Positions 1 through 5,689 are shown, counted from the stretch's first letter. The stretch: DNA of 6,714 nucleotides from Ilumatobacteraceae bacterium (GCA_007122945.1 SKSP01000318.1:1-6714); one strand, 5' to 3'. The notes: a model not told the origin generated them from the letters alone. Program-made: numbers and translations.

Positions 1-30
1 CACCGGCACCGGCACCGGCACCAGCACCAG
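1..30 (+). repeat. Short tandem hexamer repeat (CACCGG/CACCAG)
   Basis: Five tandem hexamers open the window: three CACCGG followed by two CACCAG. They lie in the reading frame of the DUF4244 gene and encode a Thr-Gly/Thr-Ser run, which reads as a low-complexity linker before the basic pilin leader. The array may continue upstream of the window. Such in-frame hexamers can change in copy number without breaking the frame. Confidence 0.7.
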
Positions 31-226
31 CGCCGTCCCGGAACGATCGACGGCACGGCGTGGTCGTGGCGACGTCGGCCAGGCCACCACCGAGTACGCC
101 CTGATCCTGCTCGCCGCCGCGCTCGTCGGCCTGCTCGTGATCGCCTGGGCGACCGCCGGAGGTGCCGCCGGACGGATCGGGCAGCTCTTCGACGCCGTGG
201 TCGACGCGGTGATGTCGCGGCTCTGA
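2..226 (+). CDS. DUF4244 pilin-like protein of a Tad/Flp locus (5'-partial)
   Basis: A small Flp-pilin-like membrane protein; the actinobacterial DUF4244 family sits in Tad-type secretion/pilus loci beside TadE-like genes. The frame is open at the window edge and 74 residues are visible. After a Thr/Gly/Ser linker (residues 1-10) and a basic stretch (R15-R22) comes GQATTEYA (26-33), a class-III prepilin-type motif with Glu at +5 after the presumed Gly-Gln cleavage point. A single hydrophobic helix follows at about 33-52 and a short amphipathic tail ends at a TGA. No ATG, GTG or TTG occurs in frame before the motif, so the real start lies upstream. The next gene (TadE-like) has the same GQAT.E signature, which supports the pilus assignment. 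The family call rests on motif and context, not on a database search. Confidence 0.8.
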   Translation, partial: TGTGTGTSTSAVPERSTARRGRGDVGQATTEYALILLAAALVGLLVIAWATAGGAAGRIGQLFDAVVDAVMSRL

Positions 227-585
227 CGGACCGTGGTCAAGCGACGGTCGAGCTGGCGCTGGCCCTGCCCGTCGTGGCGATCCTCGCGATCGGTCTGCTC
301 CAGGTGGCACTCGTCCTGCGCGACCAGGTCGCCGTCGACCTGGCCGCCCGGGAAGGAGCGCGGGCCGCCGCCGTCGCCGCCGAACCAGGAACGGCGGCCG
401 CCGGAGCCGTCGACCGGGCCTTGTCCGCCGGCGGTCCGACCGGGGCGGCCACCCGGACCGACGTCGACGACACGACCGTCAGCGTCACGGTCACCGCACC
501 CGTCACGGCGGTCCCGCTGCTCGGCGCCATCGTCAGCGGTCGCGAGGTGATCGGACGAGCGACGATGGCCCTGGAGCCACCGTGA
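223..585 (+). CDS. TadE-like pseudopilin, probable CTG start
   Basis: TadE-like minor pseudopilin, expected in the cytoplasmic membrane as part of a Tad/Flp pilus assembly apparatus. Read from a CTG at 223 it is 120 aa and begins MTDRGQATVELALALP, the classic TadE N terminus with a pseudopilin-type G/Q site and Glu at +5. A hydrophobic helix covers about 11-32. It is followed by a DxAAREGARAAA-type segment (39-50), common in TadE proteins, and a beta-rich C-terminal part (about 84-105). The frame has no ATG, GTG or TTG between the window start and a GTG at 274, and starting at 274 would delete the conserved cleavage motif and half the helix. CTG 223 overlaps the DUF4244 stop (CTGA) and would suit translational coupling. 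The start is inferred; the coding frame itself is well supported. Confidence 0.8.
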   Translation: MTDRGQATVELALALPVVAILAIGLLQVALVLRDQVAVDLAAREGARAAAVAAEPGTAAAGAVDRALSAGGPTGAATRTDVDDTTVSVTVTAPVTAVPLLGAIVSGREVIGRATMALEPP

Positions 586-609
586 CAGCGGGGCGTCGAT
601 GACACGCTG

Positions 610-630
610 GACCGACCGGGCCGGTCGGTC
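610..630 (+). terminator. Perfect 10-bp inverted repeat, likely end of tad operon
   Basis: Arms 610-619 and 621-630 are exact reverse complements around a single G at 620, so the RNA could form a stem of about 9 GC-rich base pairs with a tight loop. It lies 24 nt after the TadE stop and upstream of the next promoter, which fits a transcription terminator. There is no T-tract, so an operator role is equally possible. A second, 12-bp perfect palindrome (CCGAGGCCTCGG, 633-644) follows within 3 nt. Confidence 0.5.
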
Positions 631-672
631 GACCGAGGCCTCGGCGACCGGACGCGTCACCCGGCGTCGGCG

Positions 673-701
673 GCGACAGGGCCCACGGTGGGGTCTACGC
701 T
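673..701 (+). promoter_or_regulatory. Promoter of the STAS-photolyase-DUF952 operon (leaderless)
   Basis: The -10 box TACGCT (696-701) fits the actinobacterial TAnnnT consensus. A partial -35 match, GCGACA (673-678), sits 17 bp upstream. The expected transcription start, about 7 nt after the -10 box, falls at or within a nucleotide or two of the GTG at 710, implying a leaderless mRNA. The same TCTACG(C/G)TCG core at the same distance from a start codon occurs before the gene at 4937. Confidence 0.55.
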
Positions 702-709
702 CGCCGGCC

Positions 710-1030
710 GTGGACCTGTACGCCCGGCACGACCTCGTGGGATCCGTCCCGGTCGTGTCGCTCGAGGGCGTGATCGATCTCGCCTCGATCCCGGTGCTGT
801 ACGACCAGCTGCGGCGCGCCGTGTCCGACCACGCCGGGGTCACCGTCGCCGTCGACCTCGACGGGGTGAGCGCGCTCGACGACTGCGGGCTCGGCATCCT
901 GCTCGGCGTCGCCGGTCTCGCGCGCGACCGCGGCGGCGACCTCGTCGTGATCGCTTCCGGAGCGCGGCTGCGCGACCGGTTCCGCACCACCGGGCTCGAC
1001 CGGGCCGTCGAGGTGCGGGAGCGTCTCTGA
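710..1030 (+). CDS. STAS-domain protein (anti-sigma factor antagonist-like)
   Basis: A single STAS domain of 106 aa, the fold of SpoIIAA/RsbV anti-anti-sigma factors and of related signalling modules. The order of elements fits the family: an N-terminal beta strand (VPVVSLEGVIDL, 13-24), the central DLDGVSALD strand (49-57), the loop DDCGLGILLG (57-66) and a final GDLVVIASG strand (76-84) before helix RLRDRFRTTGLDRAV (86-100). The GTG at 710 was chosen over an ATG at 599 because the domain begins there, the leaderless promoter points to it, and the extra 37 residues would be an Arg-rich translation of the hairpin and promoter region. In SpoIIAA the corresponding loop is D-S-S-G with the second Ser phosphorylated; here it is D-D-C-G, so that switch appears absent. 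It is the first gene of an operon, 2 nt before the photolyase gene. The partner kinase or sigma factor is unknown. Confidence 0.8.
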   Translation: MDLYARHDLVGSVPVVSLEGVIDLASIPVLYDQLRRAVSDHAGVTVAVDLDGVSALDDCGLGILLGVAGLARDRGGDLVVIASGARLRDRFRTTGLDRAVEVRERL

Positions 1031-1032
1031 GG

Positions 1033-2520
1033 GTGCGCACCGTCTGGGTCCTCGGCGATCAGCTCAACCGGTCCATCGGCGCGCTCGCCGATGCCGATCC
1101 CGATCGCGACCGGGTCCTCCTGGTCGAGAGCCACGCCAAGCTGACCAGCAAGCGGTGGCACCGCCAGCGCGCCCACCTCGTGCTCGCCGCCATGCGCCGC
1201 TTCGCCGACGAGCTCCGTTCGGCCGGGTTCGACGTCGACCACCGCCGGGCGGCGTCGCTCCGCGCTGGCTTCCGCGAGCACGTCGACGAGTACGCGCCCG
1301 GCACCGTCGTCGCGACGGAGCCGGCGAGTTGGAGCGGACGAGAGCTGCTGCGCGACCTCGACGTCGGGCTCGTACGGTCGAACCAGTTCCTCTGCCACTA
1401 CGACGAGTTCGACGCCTGGGCGGCCGACCGGCGCACCCTCAAGATGGAGGACTTCTACCGCTGGCAACGGCGTCGTCTCGGGTACCTGATGGACGGCGAC
1501 GAGCCGATCGGCGGCCGGTGGAACTTCGACGACGAGAACCGCGAGCCACCCCCGGGTCCCGACCACCCCGGCTGGCCCGACCCGCCCCGCAGCCGGCTCG
1601 ACGACGTGGACCGTGAGGTCCTCGCCGACCTGCCGAGCGAGTGCTGGGGCGCCGAGCCCGACGGCACGTGGGCCACCAGCCGCCGGGCGGCGCTCGCCCG
1701 GCTGCGTCACTTCGTCGACCACGTCCTCCCGGTGTTCGGCCCGCACGAGGACGCCATGACGACCCGATCGTGGCACCTCGCCCACTCGGTGCTCTCGCCG
1801 TATCTGAACATCGGGCTGCTGCTCCCCGGGGAGGTGTGCGACGCCGTCCAGGACGCGTTCGACGCCGGCGACGTGCCGATCGCGTCCGCCGAAGGCTTCA
1901 TCCGCCAGGTGATCGGCTGGCGCGAGTACGTGTGGGGCGTCTACTGGCGGTGGATGCCCGAGTACCGCTCGGCCAACGAGCTCGGTGCCGACCGGTCGCT
2001 GCCACCGCTGTTCACGGGTGCCGACACGGCGATGCGCTGCGTGGCGCACACGCTGCAGGGCGTCCGCGACCGCGCCTACGCCCACCACATCCAACGGCTG
2101 ATGGTGCTCGGCAACCTGGCGCTGCTGTCGGGCACGGATCCGTGGGAGATGACGGACTGGATGTGGTCGAGCTTCGTCGACGGCGCGGAATGGGTCATGC
2201 TGCCCAACGTGATCGGGATGTCGCTGCACGCGGACGGCGGTCGGATGGCGAGCAAGCCGTACGCCGCCGGCGGCAACTACATCGACACGATGAGCGACTA
2301 CTGCGGCGACTGCCGCTTCGACCGGCGAGCCCGGACGGGCGACGACGCCTGCCCGTTCACGACCCTCTACTGGGACTTCCTCGCTCGCCACCACGACCGC
2401 TTCGTCGAGAACGCACGCGTCGCCCGTCAGGTGCGCGCCGCGGAACGCCTGGGCGATCTCGACGCCGTCCGCGAGCGCGCCGCCGAGGTGCTCGACCTGC
2501 TCGACCGGGGTGAGCTGTGA
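1033..2520 (+). CDS. FeS-type (6-4) photolyase / prokaryotic cryptochrome (PhrB family)
   Basis: Flavoprotein of the FeS-BCP family (prokaryotic (6-4) photolyases such as Agrobacterium PhrB and related cryptochromes), expected to repair UV pyrimidine (6-4) photoproducts with light, or to act as a photoreceptor. It is 495 aa from GTG 1033, near the usual length of about 500. The antenna domain starts with VWVLGDQL (4-11). Family motifs follow: KMEDFYR (137-143), GGRWNFDDEN (160-169), SPYLNIGLL (about 255-263), QVIGWREYV (292-300), AYAHHIQRLM (348-357), PNVIGM (391-396) and SKPYAAGGNYID (407-418). Cysteines 336, 424, 427 and 440 match the spacing recalled for the four [4Fe-4S] ligands of PhrB (350, 438, 441, 454), a constant offset of 14. 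The cofactors (FAD, a lumazine antenna, [4Fe-4S]) are inferred from the family. The start lies 2 nt after the STAS stop, with GGGAG (1017-1021) as a possible ribosome site. An open frame extends back to 688 but overlaps the STAS gene and does not look coding. Confidence 0.93.
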   Translation: MRTVWVLGDQLNRSIGALADADPDRDRVLLVESHAKLTSKRWHRQRAHLVLAAMRRFADELRSAGFDVDHRRAASLRAGFREHVDEYAPGTVVATEPASWSGRELLRDLDVGLVRSNQFLCHYDEFDAWAADRRTLKMEDFYRWQRRRLGYLMDGDEPIGGRWNFDDENREPPPGPDHPGWPDPPRSRLDDVDREVLADLPSECWGAEPDGTWATSRRAALARLRHFVDHVLPVFGPHEDAMTTRSWHLAHSVLSPYLNIGLLLPGEVCDAVQDAFDAGDVPIASAEGFIRQVIGWREYVWGVYWRWMPEYRSANELGADRSLPPLFTGADTAMRCVAHTLQGVRDRAYAHHIQRLMVLGNLALLSGTDPWEMTDWMWSSFVDGAEWVMLPNVIGMSLHADGGRMASKPYAAGGNYIDTMSDYCGDCRFDRRARTGDDACPFTTLYWDFLARHHDRFVENARVARQVRAAERLGDLDAVRERAAEVLDLLDRGEL

Positions 2521-2912
2521 ACCCCGACGAGCCGGAGCGCACCGACCCGTCCGCCACCACGCTGTTCCACGTCGCACTGCCCGACGATTGGGCGCGCGCC
2601 GCCGGGACCGGCACGTACGGATGGAGCACACGCGGCGTGACCCTCGAGGAGGAGGGCTTCGTGCACGGCGCCCACCGGCACCAGCTCGACGGTGTGGTCG
2701 AGCGCTTCTACGCCGACGTGGAAGAGCTCGCGATCCTCGTCGTCGACCGCGACCTCCTCACCGCGCCGGTCGTCGACGAGCCACCCGCCGACGGCGTCGA
2801 CGAGCTGTTCCCGCACGTGTACGGACCGATCCCGGTCGCGGCGGTCGTGCGGGTCGTTCAGTGGCGCGCCGCGGACGGCGTCGCCCCATCGGTCGCCGTG
2901 GCGTCGGGCTGA
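2517..2912 (+). CDS. DUF952 family protein
   Basis: A 131-aa cytoplasmic protein with the hallmarks of DUF952: LFHVA near the start (16-20), the EEGFVH motif (45-50), a following helix HQLDGVVERFYAD (55-67), a strand ELAILVVD (70-77) and the C-terminal LFPHVYGPIPVAAVV signature (97-111). The biochemical role of the family is not established. As I recall, it has been grouped by profile methods with the ADP-ribosyltransferase-like fold, and its conserved His and Tyr residues (H18, Y34, H50, H100, Y102) would suit that, but I cannot show it here. The first 12 residues are a charged extension. GTG 2517 overlaps the photolyase stop (GTGA), with GGGG at 2507-2510 as a possible ribosome site, so translation is probably coupled. 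It is the last gene of the operon; its final 55 bases overlap the oppositely oriented Vps62-like gene. Confidence 0.85.
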   Translation: MNPDEPERTDPSATTLFHVALPDDWARAAGTGTYGWSTRGVTLEEEGFVHGAHRHQLDGVVERFYADVEELAILVVDRDLLTAPVVDEPPADGVDELFPHVYGPIPVAAVVRVVQWRAADGVAPSVAVASG

Positions 2913-4852
2913 CCGGCGCCCTCGACCGCGAGCGCGGCCGCGGCACCCCGCTCCTCGGCGACCGCGTCGCCGTAGAGCATCGTCTGAGCGGTCGCCGCGA
3001 GCGGGACGAGCAGGGCCGAGGCGAGCGTGACCAGCACCGAGAACATCCACAGCGGCAGGAACTGCAGCACGACCAACAGCACCATGCCGACGAACGTGGC
3101 GCCCACGACGAGACCGACGTTGAGCACGCCGACGACGACCGCCGTGTGCAGCCATCGCCCACGCACGAGGGCGGAGCTGCGCGCCAGCGCGGCGCGACCC
3201 TCGTGGCCGTCGACCATCACCGCCTGGGCGAGGAACTGGTAGCGGACGACCTGCCGGAGCGCGAAGGGGAGGCCGACGACGCTCACGCCGAGAACGAGCA
3301 CGATCACGATCGCCCGCGCCAGCGCGGCGAGCAACCCCCGCGCTCGCGCCGAGACGGCGCGAAGCGCGTCGATGCCCGACACGTGTGGTTCGCGGCCGCC
3401 GGGATCGGTGGCGATCACCTGGGCGACGGCGGCACTCACGATCTGATAGGCGACCAGGTTGGCGAGGCCACCGACGAACAGCGCGAGCCCGATCGAGGTG
3501 CCGGCGCGGTCACCGCTGAGGTCGAGGAGCTGACCGAAGAACGGGACGGCTCGGAGCACGGCGACGACCGATCCGACGACGAACGCCACCGGCACGTAGA
3601 CGACACCCAGCACGGCGATGGTCGGCAGCCGACGACGGGCATAGCCGGGGACCGCACGCAGGATCTGGCCGAAGCGTCGGCGGGCGACGAGTGGCAGCGG
3701 AGCGACCCGGTTCCAGACGGTGCGCCGGACGAGCCGGGTCCCGACCAGGGCCAGCAGCGCCAGCACGACGAGCAGCCGGAACGGGGACACCTGGAACTGG
3801 ATCACCTGGACCGAGCCCCACTCGACCACGGTGCAGAACGCCTGGGCGACGAACGCGGCGCCGGAGTCTCCCGCCGGTACCAGCACGCTGGAGGTGCGCA
3901 GGCCGTCGTGCCAATCGATCGGCGCGGTCCACCGGTCCTTGTCACGCGGCCCGGTCGGCCCGTTGTACGGACCCGGCCGACGCTCGCCCCACCGACCGTC
4001 GAACATCAGCCAGGCGAGCGGGTCGTCGGCATCGTCCACGGCGTCGGGGAGCACGACGACATCGGGGTCGAGGCGTCGGGACGGCCCGGTCGTGTCGTCG
4101 CAGCCGAACCCCTCGCTCGGGCCGCGCCCGAGGAACACTGCCTGGGAGAAGTAGCTGGCGTGCGAACCCGCCGACGAGTACACGACCGGCCGGTCGCCGT
4201 CACGTTCGAGCCGCGACGACGTCCACTCGACCCGCTCGCCACCCTCGTGCTGGGCGTAGCCGACGCTGATCGGCTCCGAGGCGAGCGCCTCCGCTGCGCT
4301 GGAGGCCTCGAACACCAGCTGGATGCCCTCCCAGTCCCCCTCGTGCTGGTTGTTCCACAGGTTGTAGTACCAGAACGACCAGTACTGGAGCGCGATGCGA
4401 TCGGGGCGATCGGGCTGGCGCGCGACGTGTGCGTACACCGTCGGGGCGTACCCCTCGCTGAAGCGTCGGAAGTCGCGCTCGAACGTGCACCCCGGCCGGA
4501 GGGCGTCGCCGGGGAAGTCGAGGTAGACACCCTCGCCGAGGCGGAACAGGTCGCTCGCGCCGGGGCCCGCCATGATCGGGGGGTCGTACGGCCCGACCTG
4601 ACGCAGCAGCACCTCCGGGTTGTCGAGGACGATCTCGACGGGCGCCGGCTCGAACTGTTCGCCGGTCGAATCGCAGTCGTCGGTCTGCTCCTTGAGCATC
4701 ATCACCGGCGCGTACCGCTCGGCGAGCATCGCCTCGGCCGTTCCCTCGTCGACCGGATCGGCCCCGGCGGCGCCTGCGGGGGAGGCCACGAGGAACCCGA
4801 GGAGTGTCGCGACGACGGCGAGCGGACCTCGGGGCCCGACGATCCGATGCAT
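2858..4852 (-). CDS. Vps62/DUF946-like exported domain fused to a polytopic membrane domain
   Basis: A 664-aa two-part protein. Residues 1-31 form a signal peptide (basic start, hydrophobic core 11-23, ASPAGAAGA). Residues about 40-345 resemble the Vps62/DUF946 family: RYAPVMML (46-53), LQYWSFWYYN (155-164), NNQHEGDWEGI (167-177), VYSSAGSHASYF (224-235) and NGPTGPRDKDRW (297-308). Four cysteines (60, 122, 251, 340) could form disulfides outside the cell. From about 357 on there are some six hydrophobic spans (roughly 357-375, 411-433, 453-480, 508-530, 569-597, 602-626). The RSSALVRGRW segment (558-567) before a span recalls GPDPase-membrane/YciC-like integral membrane domains. A low-complexity Ala/Thr tail ends the protein. 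ATG 4852 was chosen because it begins directly with the signal peptide and has GAGGA 7 nt upstream; a GTG at 4897 would add 15 residues. No function is established. An anchored cell-surface module is an inference. Confidence 0.72.
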   Translation of the reverse strand: MHRIVGPRGPLAVVATLLGFLVASPAGAAGADPVDEGTAEAMLAERYAPVMMLKEQTDDCDSTGEQFEPAPVEIVLDNPEVLLRQVGPYDPPIMAGPGASDLFRLGEGVYLDFPGDALRPGCTFERDFRRFSEGYAPTVYAHVARQPDRPDRIALQYWSFWYYNLWNNQHEGDWEGIQLVFEASSAAEALASEPISVGYAQHEGGERVEWTSSRLERDGDRPVVYSSAGSHASYFSQAVFLGRGPSEGFGCDDTTGPSRRLDPDVVVLPDAVDDADDPLAWLMFDGRWGERRPGPYNGPTGPRDKDRWTAPIDWHDGLRTSSVLVPAGDSGAAFVAQAFCTVVEWGSVQVIQFQVSPFRLLVVLALLALVGTRLVRRTVWNRVAPLPLVARRRFGQILRAVPGYARRRLPTIAVLGVVYVPVAFVVGSVVAVLRAVPFFGQLLDLSGDRAGTSIGLALFVGGLANLVAYQIVSAAVAQVIATDPGGREPHVSGIDALRAVSARARGLLAALARAIVIVLVLGVSVVGLPFALRQVVRYQFLAQAVMVDGHEGRAALARSSALVRGRWLHTAVVVGVLNVGLVVGATFVGMVLLVVLQFLPLWMFSVLVTLASALLVPLAATAQTMLYGDAVAEERGAAAALAVEGAGQPDATATDGATPSAARH

Positions 4853-4859
4853 CGGGGCA

Positions 4860-4864
4860 TCCTC
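4860..4864 (-). promoter_or_regulatory. Ribosome binding site deciding the 4852 start
   Basis: On the minus strand GAGGA stands 7 nt before ATG 4852. This favours that codon over the GTG at 4897, which has no comparable purine run in front of it, and places the start exactly at a signal peptide. Confidence 0.6.
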
Positions 4865-4922
4865 GCGCAGCAGGGTGCCCGGCGCGTGCACGAGCACACC
4901 AGCACCGTTCGAGCGGTTCGTC

Positions 4923-4928
4923 TACGGT
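4923..4928 (+). promoter_or_regulatory. -10 box TACGGT of the 4937 gene (leaderless)
   Basis: TACGGT fits TAnnnT and lies 8 nt before ATG 4937, so transcription would begin at or just next to the start codon. No clear -35 hexamer is visible at 16-19 bp upstream. The sequence around it, GTCTACGGTCG, closely matches the promoter of the STAS gene. Confidence 0.5.
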
Positions 4929-4936
4929 CGTACGCC

Positions 4937-5689
4937 ATGGTCCGACGCCACCCTCCGGCCCGGCCGGCGGGCCTCCGAGCCCCGCTCGTCGCCGTCCTCT
5001 CGCTGGTCGTCCTCGGGACGGCCGGTGCCGCGATCACCGTCGCCGCCGGTCCCGACCATCACGCCGAGGTCGAGGCGGTCGCGGGGGGCCCGAACCCCGC
5101 CGGGAACGACGAGCCTGCACCCGATCCCGATCCGACCCCGGAACCCGCACCGGCACCGGACGGCCCGGACGACCCCGACGACCCCGCCGAGCCCGACGAC
5201 CCGGACGACCTCGACGACGGGGTCGACATCCCGTGGCTGTCGATCGCGCTCGTGCTCGTCGCCCTCGTCGCGCTGTTCGTGCTGGCCCGCGTGCTGCTGC
5301 GCCCGAGGTCCGCCCCGGCGCCGTCCCGGGCGGGGTCTCCCGACGACGTCTTCCGCGCCCTCGGTGACGCCCAGTGGGTCCACGATCAGGCCTCGCTCGA
5401 CGTGCTGGCCGGCCCCGCCGAGACCGCGTCGGCCCGGTGGGCGGCACAGCGACCGGTGGTCGACGGGATCGTCCGGGACGCCCTCCGGCGAGGATCAGCG
5501 GACCCACGGTCCGGCTGGAACGAGCTCGCCGCCTTCGTCGCCGCGGTCCAGCGAGCGCTCGACACCGCGACCGCGGCGCGCAGCGACACCTCCACCGACC
5601 CGGCGGTCGTGGCCGAGTCGGTCGCCGTCGTCGAACGGGCCCGGGCCCAGCTGCTCGCCCAGATCGAGCAGGTCCGCCGCCAGGTCTGA
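4937..5689 (+). CDS. Unrecognised two-span membrane protein with Asp/Pro-rich linker
   Basis: I do not recognise the family. The 250-aa product has a basic N terminus (MVRRH, R9, R15) and a hydrophobic segment at about 16-37 that could be a signal anchor, or a signal peptide cleaved near TAGAA. An extracytoplasmic linker follows (about 51-96), dominated by Pro-Asp/Pro-Glu and then DDP repeats. A second span (98-121) is followed by basic residues (R118, R122, R124) that point to a cytoplasmic C terminus. The last 115 or so residues look helical and soluble (DDVFRALGDAQWVHDQ, 136-151; a helix at 195-212; VVERARAQLLAQIEQV, 231-246). The likely topology is in-out-in. ATG 4937 is supported by the leaderless -10 box. 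It is divergent from the Vps62-like membrane protein and may be expressed with it. Codon use looks like that of its neighbours. No function is assigned. Confidence 0.75.
   Translation: MVRRHPPARPAGLRAPLVAVLSLVVLGTAGAAITVAAGPDHHAEVEAVAGGPNPAGNDEPAPDPDPTPEPAPAPDGPDDPDDPAEPDDPDDLDDGVDIPWLSIALVLVALVALFVLARVLLRPRSAPAPSRAGSPDDVFRALGDAQWVHDQASLDVLAGPAETASARWAAQRPVVDGIVRDALRRGSADPRSGWNELAAFVAAVQRALDTATAARSDTSTDPAVVAESVAVVERARAQLLAQIEQVRRQV
5168..5218 (+). repeat. Imperfect GACGACCC repeats coding for a DDP-rich linker
   Basis: Degenerate units of GAC-GAC-CCN recur in frame within the 250-aa gene and encode residues about 78-94 as Asp-Asp-Pro triplets. They make up the acidic half of its extracytoplasmic linker. 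This is a coding low-complexity repeat, not a mobile or regulatory element. Confidence 0.6.

Larger units (their letters stand above)
4853..4936. promoter_or_regulatory. 84-bp divergent intergenic region
   Basis: This stretch separates the divergent Vps62-like gene (minus) and the 250-aa membrane protein gene (plus). The plus-strand -10 box lies at 4923-4928. I see no convincing TAnnnT box for the minus gene here. The small size means both promoters must lie close together or overlap, so shared regulation is possible. Confidence 0.5.

Noticed and set aside
1..30. Tandem hexamers as a CRISPR-like or mobile repeat
   Set aside because: The units are 6 bp without spacers and lie in a coding frame, so they are simple coding low complexity.
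582..602. GTG overlapping the TadE stop, opening a six-codon frame (possible third pseudopilin gene)
   Set aside because: Actinobacterial tad loci often have a third TadE-like gene here, and the GTGA overlap looks like a start, but the frame stops after six codons. None of the three plus frames beyond it shows a pilin motif. A lost gene is possible but not demonstrable.
237..605. Minus-strand open frame opposite tadE
   Set aside because: It is an antisense shadow of a well-supported pilin frame, Ser/Ala/Arg/Thr-rich and without motifs.
599..709. N-terminal extension of the STAS protein from ATG 599
   Set aside because: These 37 residues translate the inverted repeats and the promoter. The STAS domain starts after GTG 710, where the promoter geometry points.
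688..1032. N-terminal extension of the photolyase by 115 residues
   Set aside because: The extension overlaps the STAS gene, is almost entirely Arg/Ala/Pro and has no domain. The photolyase fold begins at VWVLGDQL right after GTG 1033.
2510..5689. A 3.2-kb plus-strand open frame covering the Vps62-like gene and the 250-aa gene
   Set aside because: It is antisense to a gene with a signal peptide, conserved motifs and membrane spans. Its product over that stretch is Arg/Glu/His/Asp-rich with no domain. Long shadow frames are expected at this GC content. Only the part from 4937 is real.
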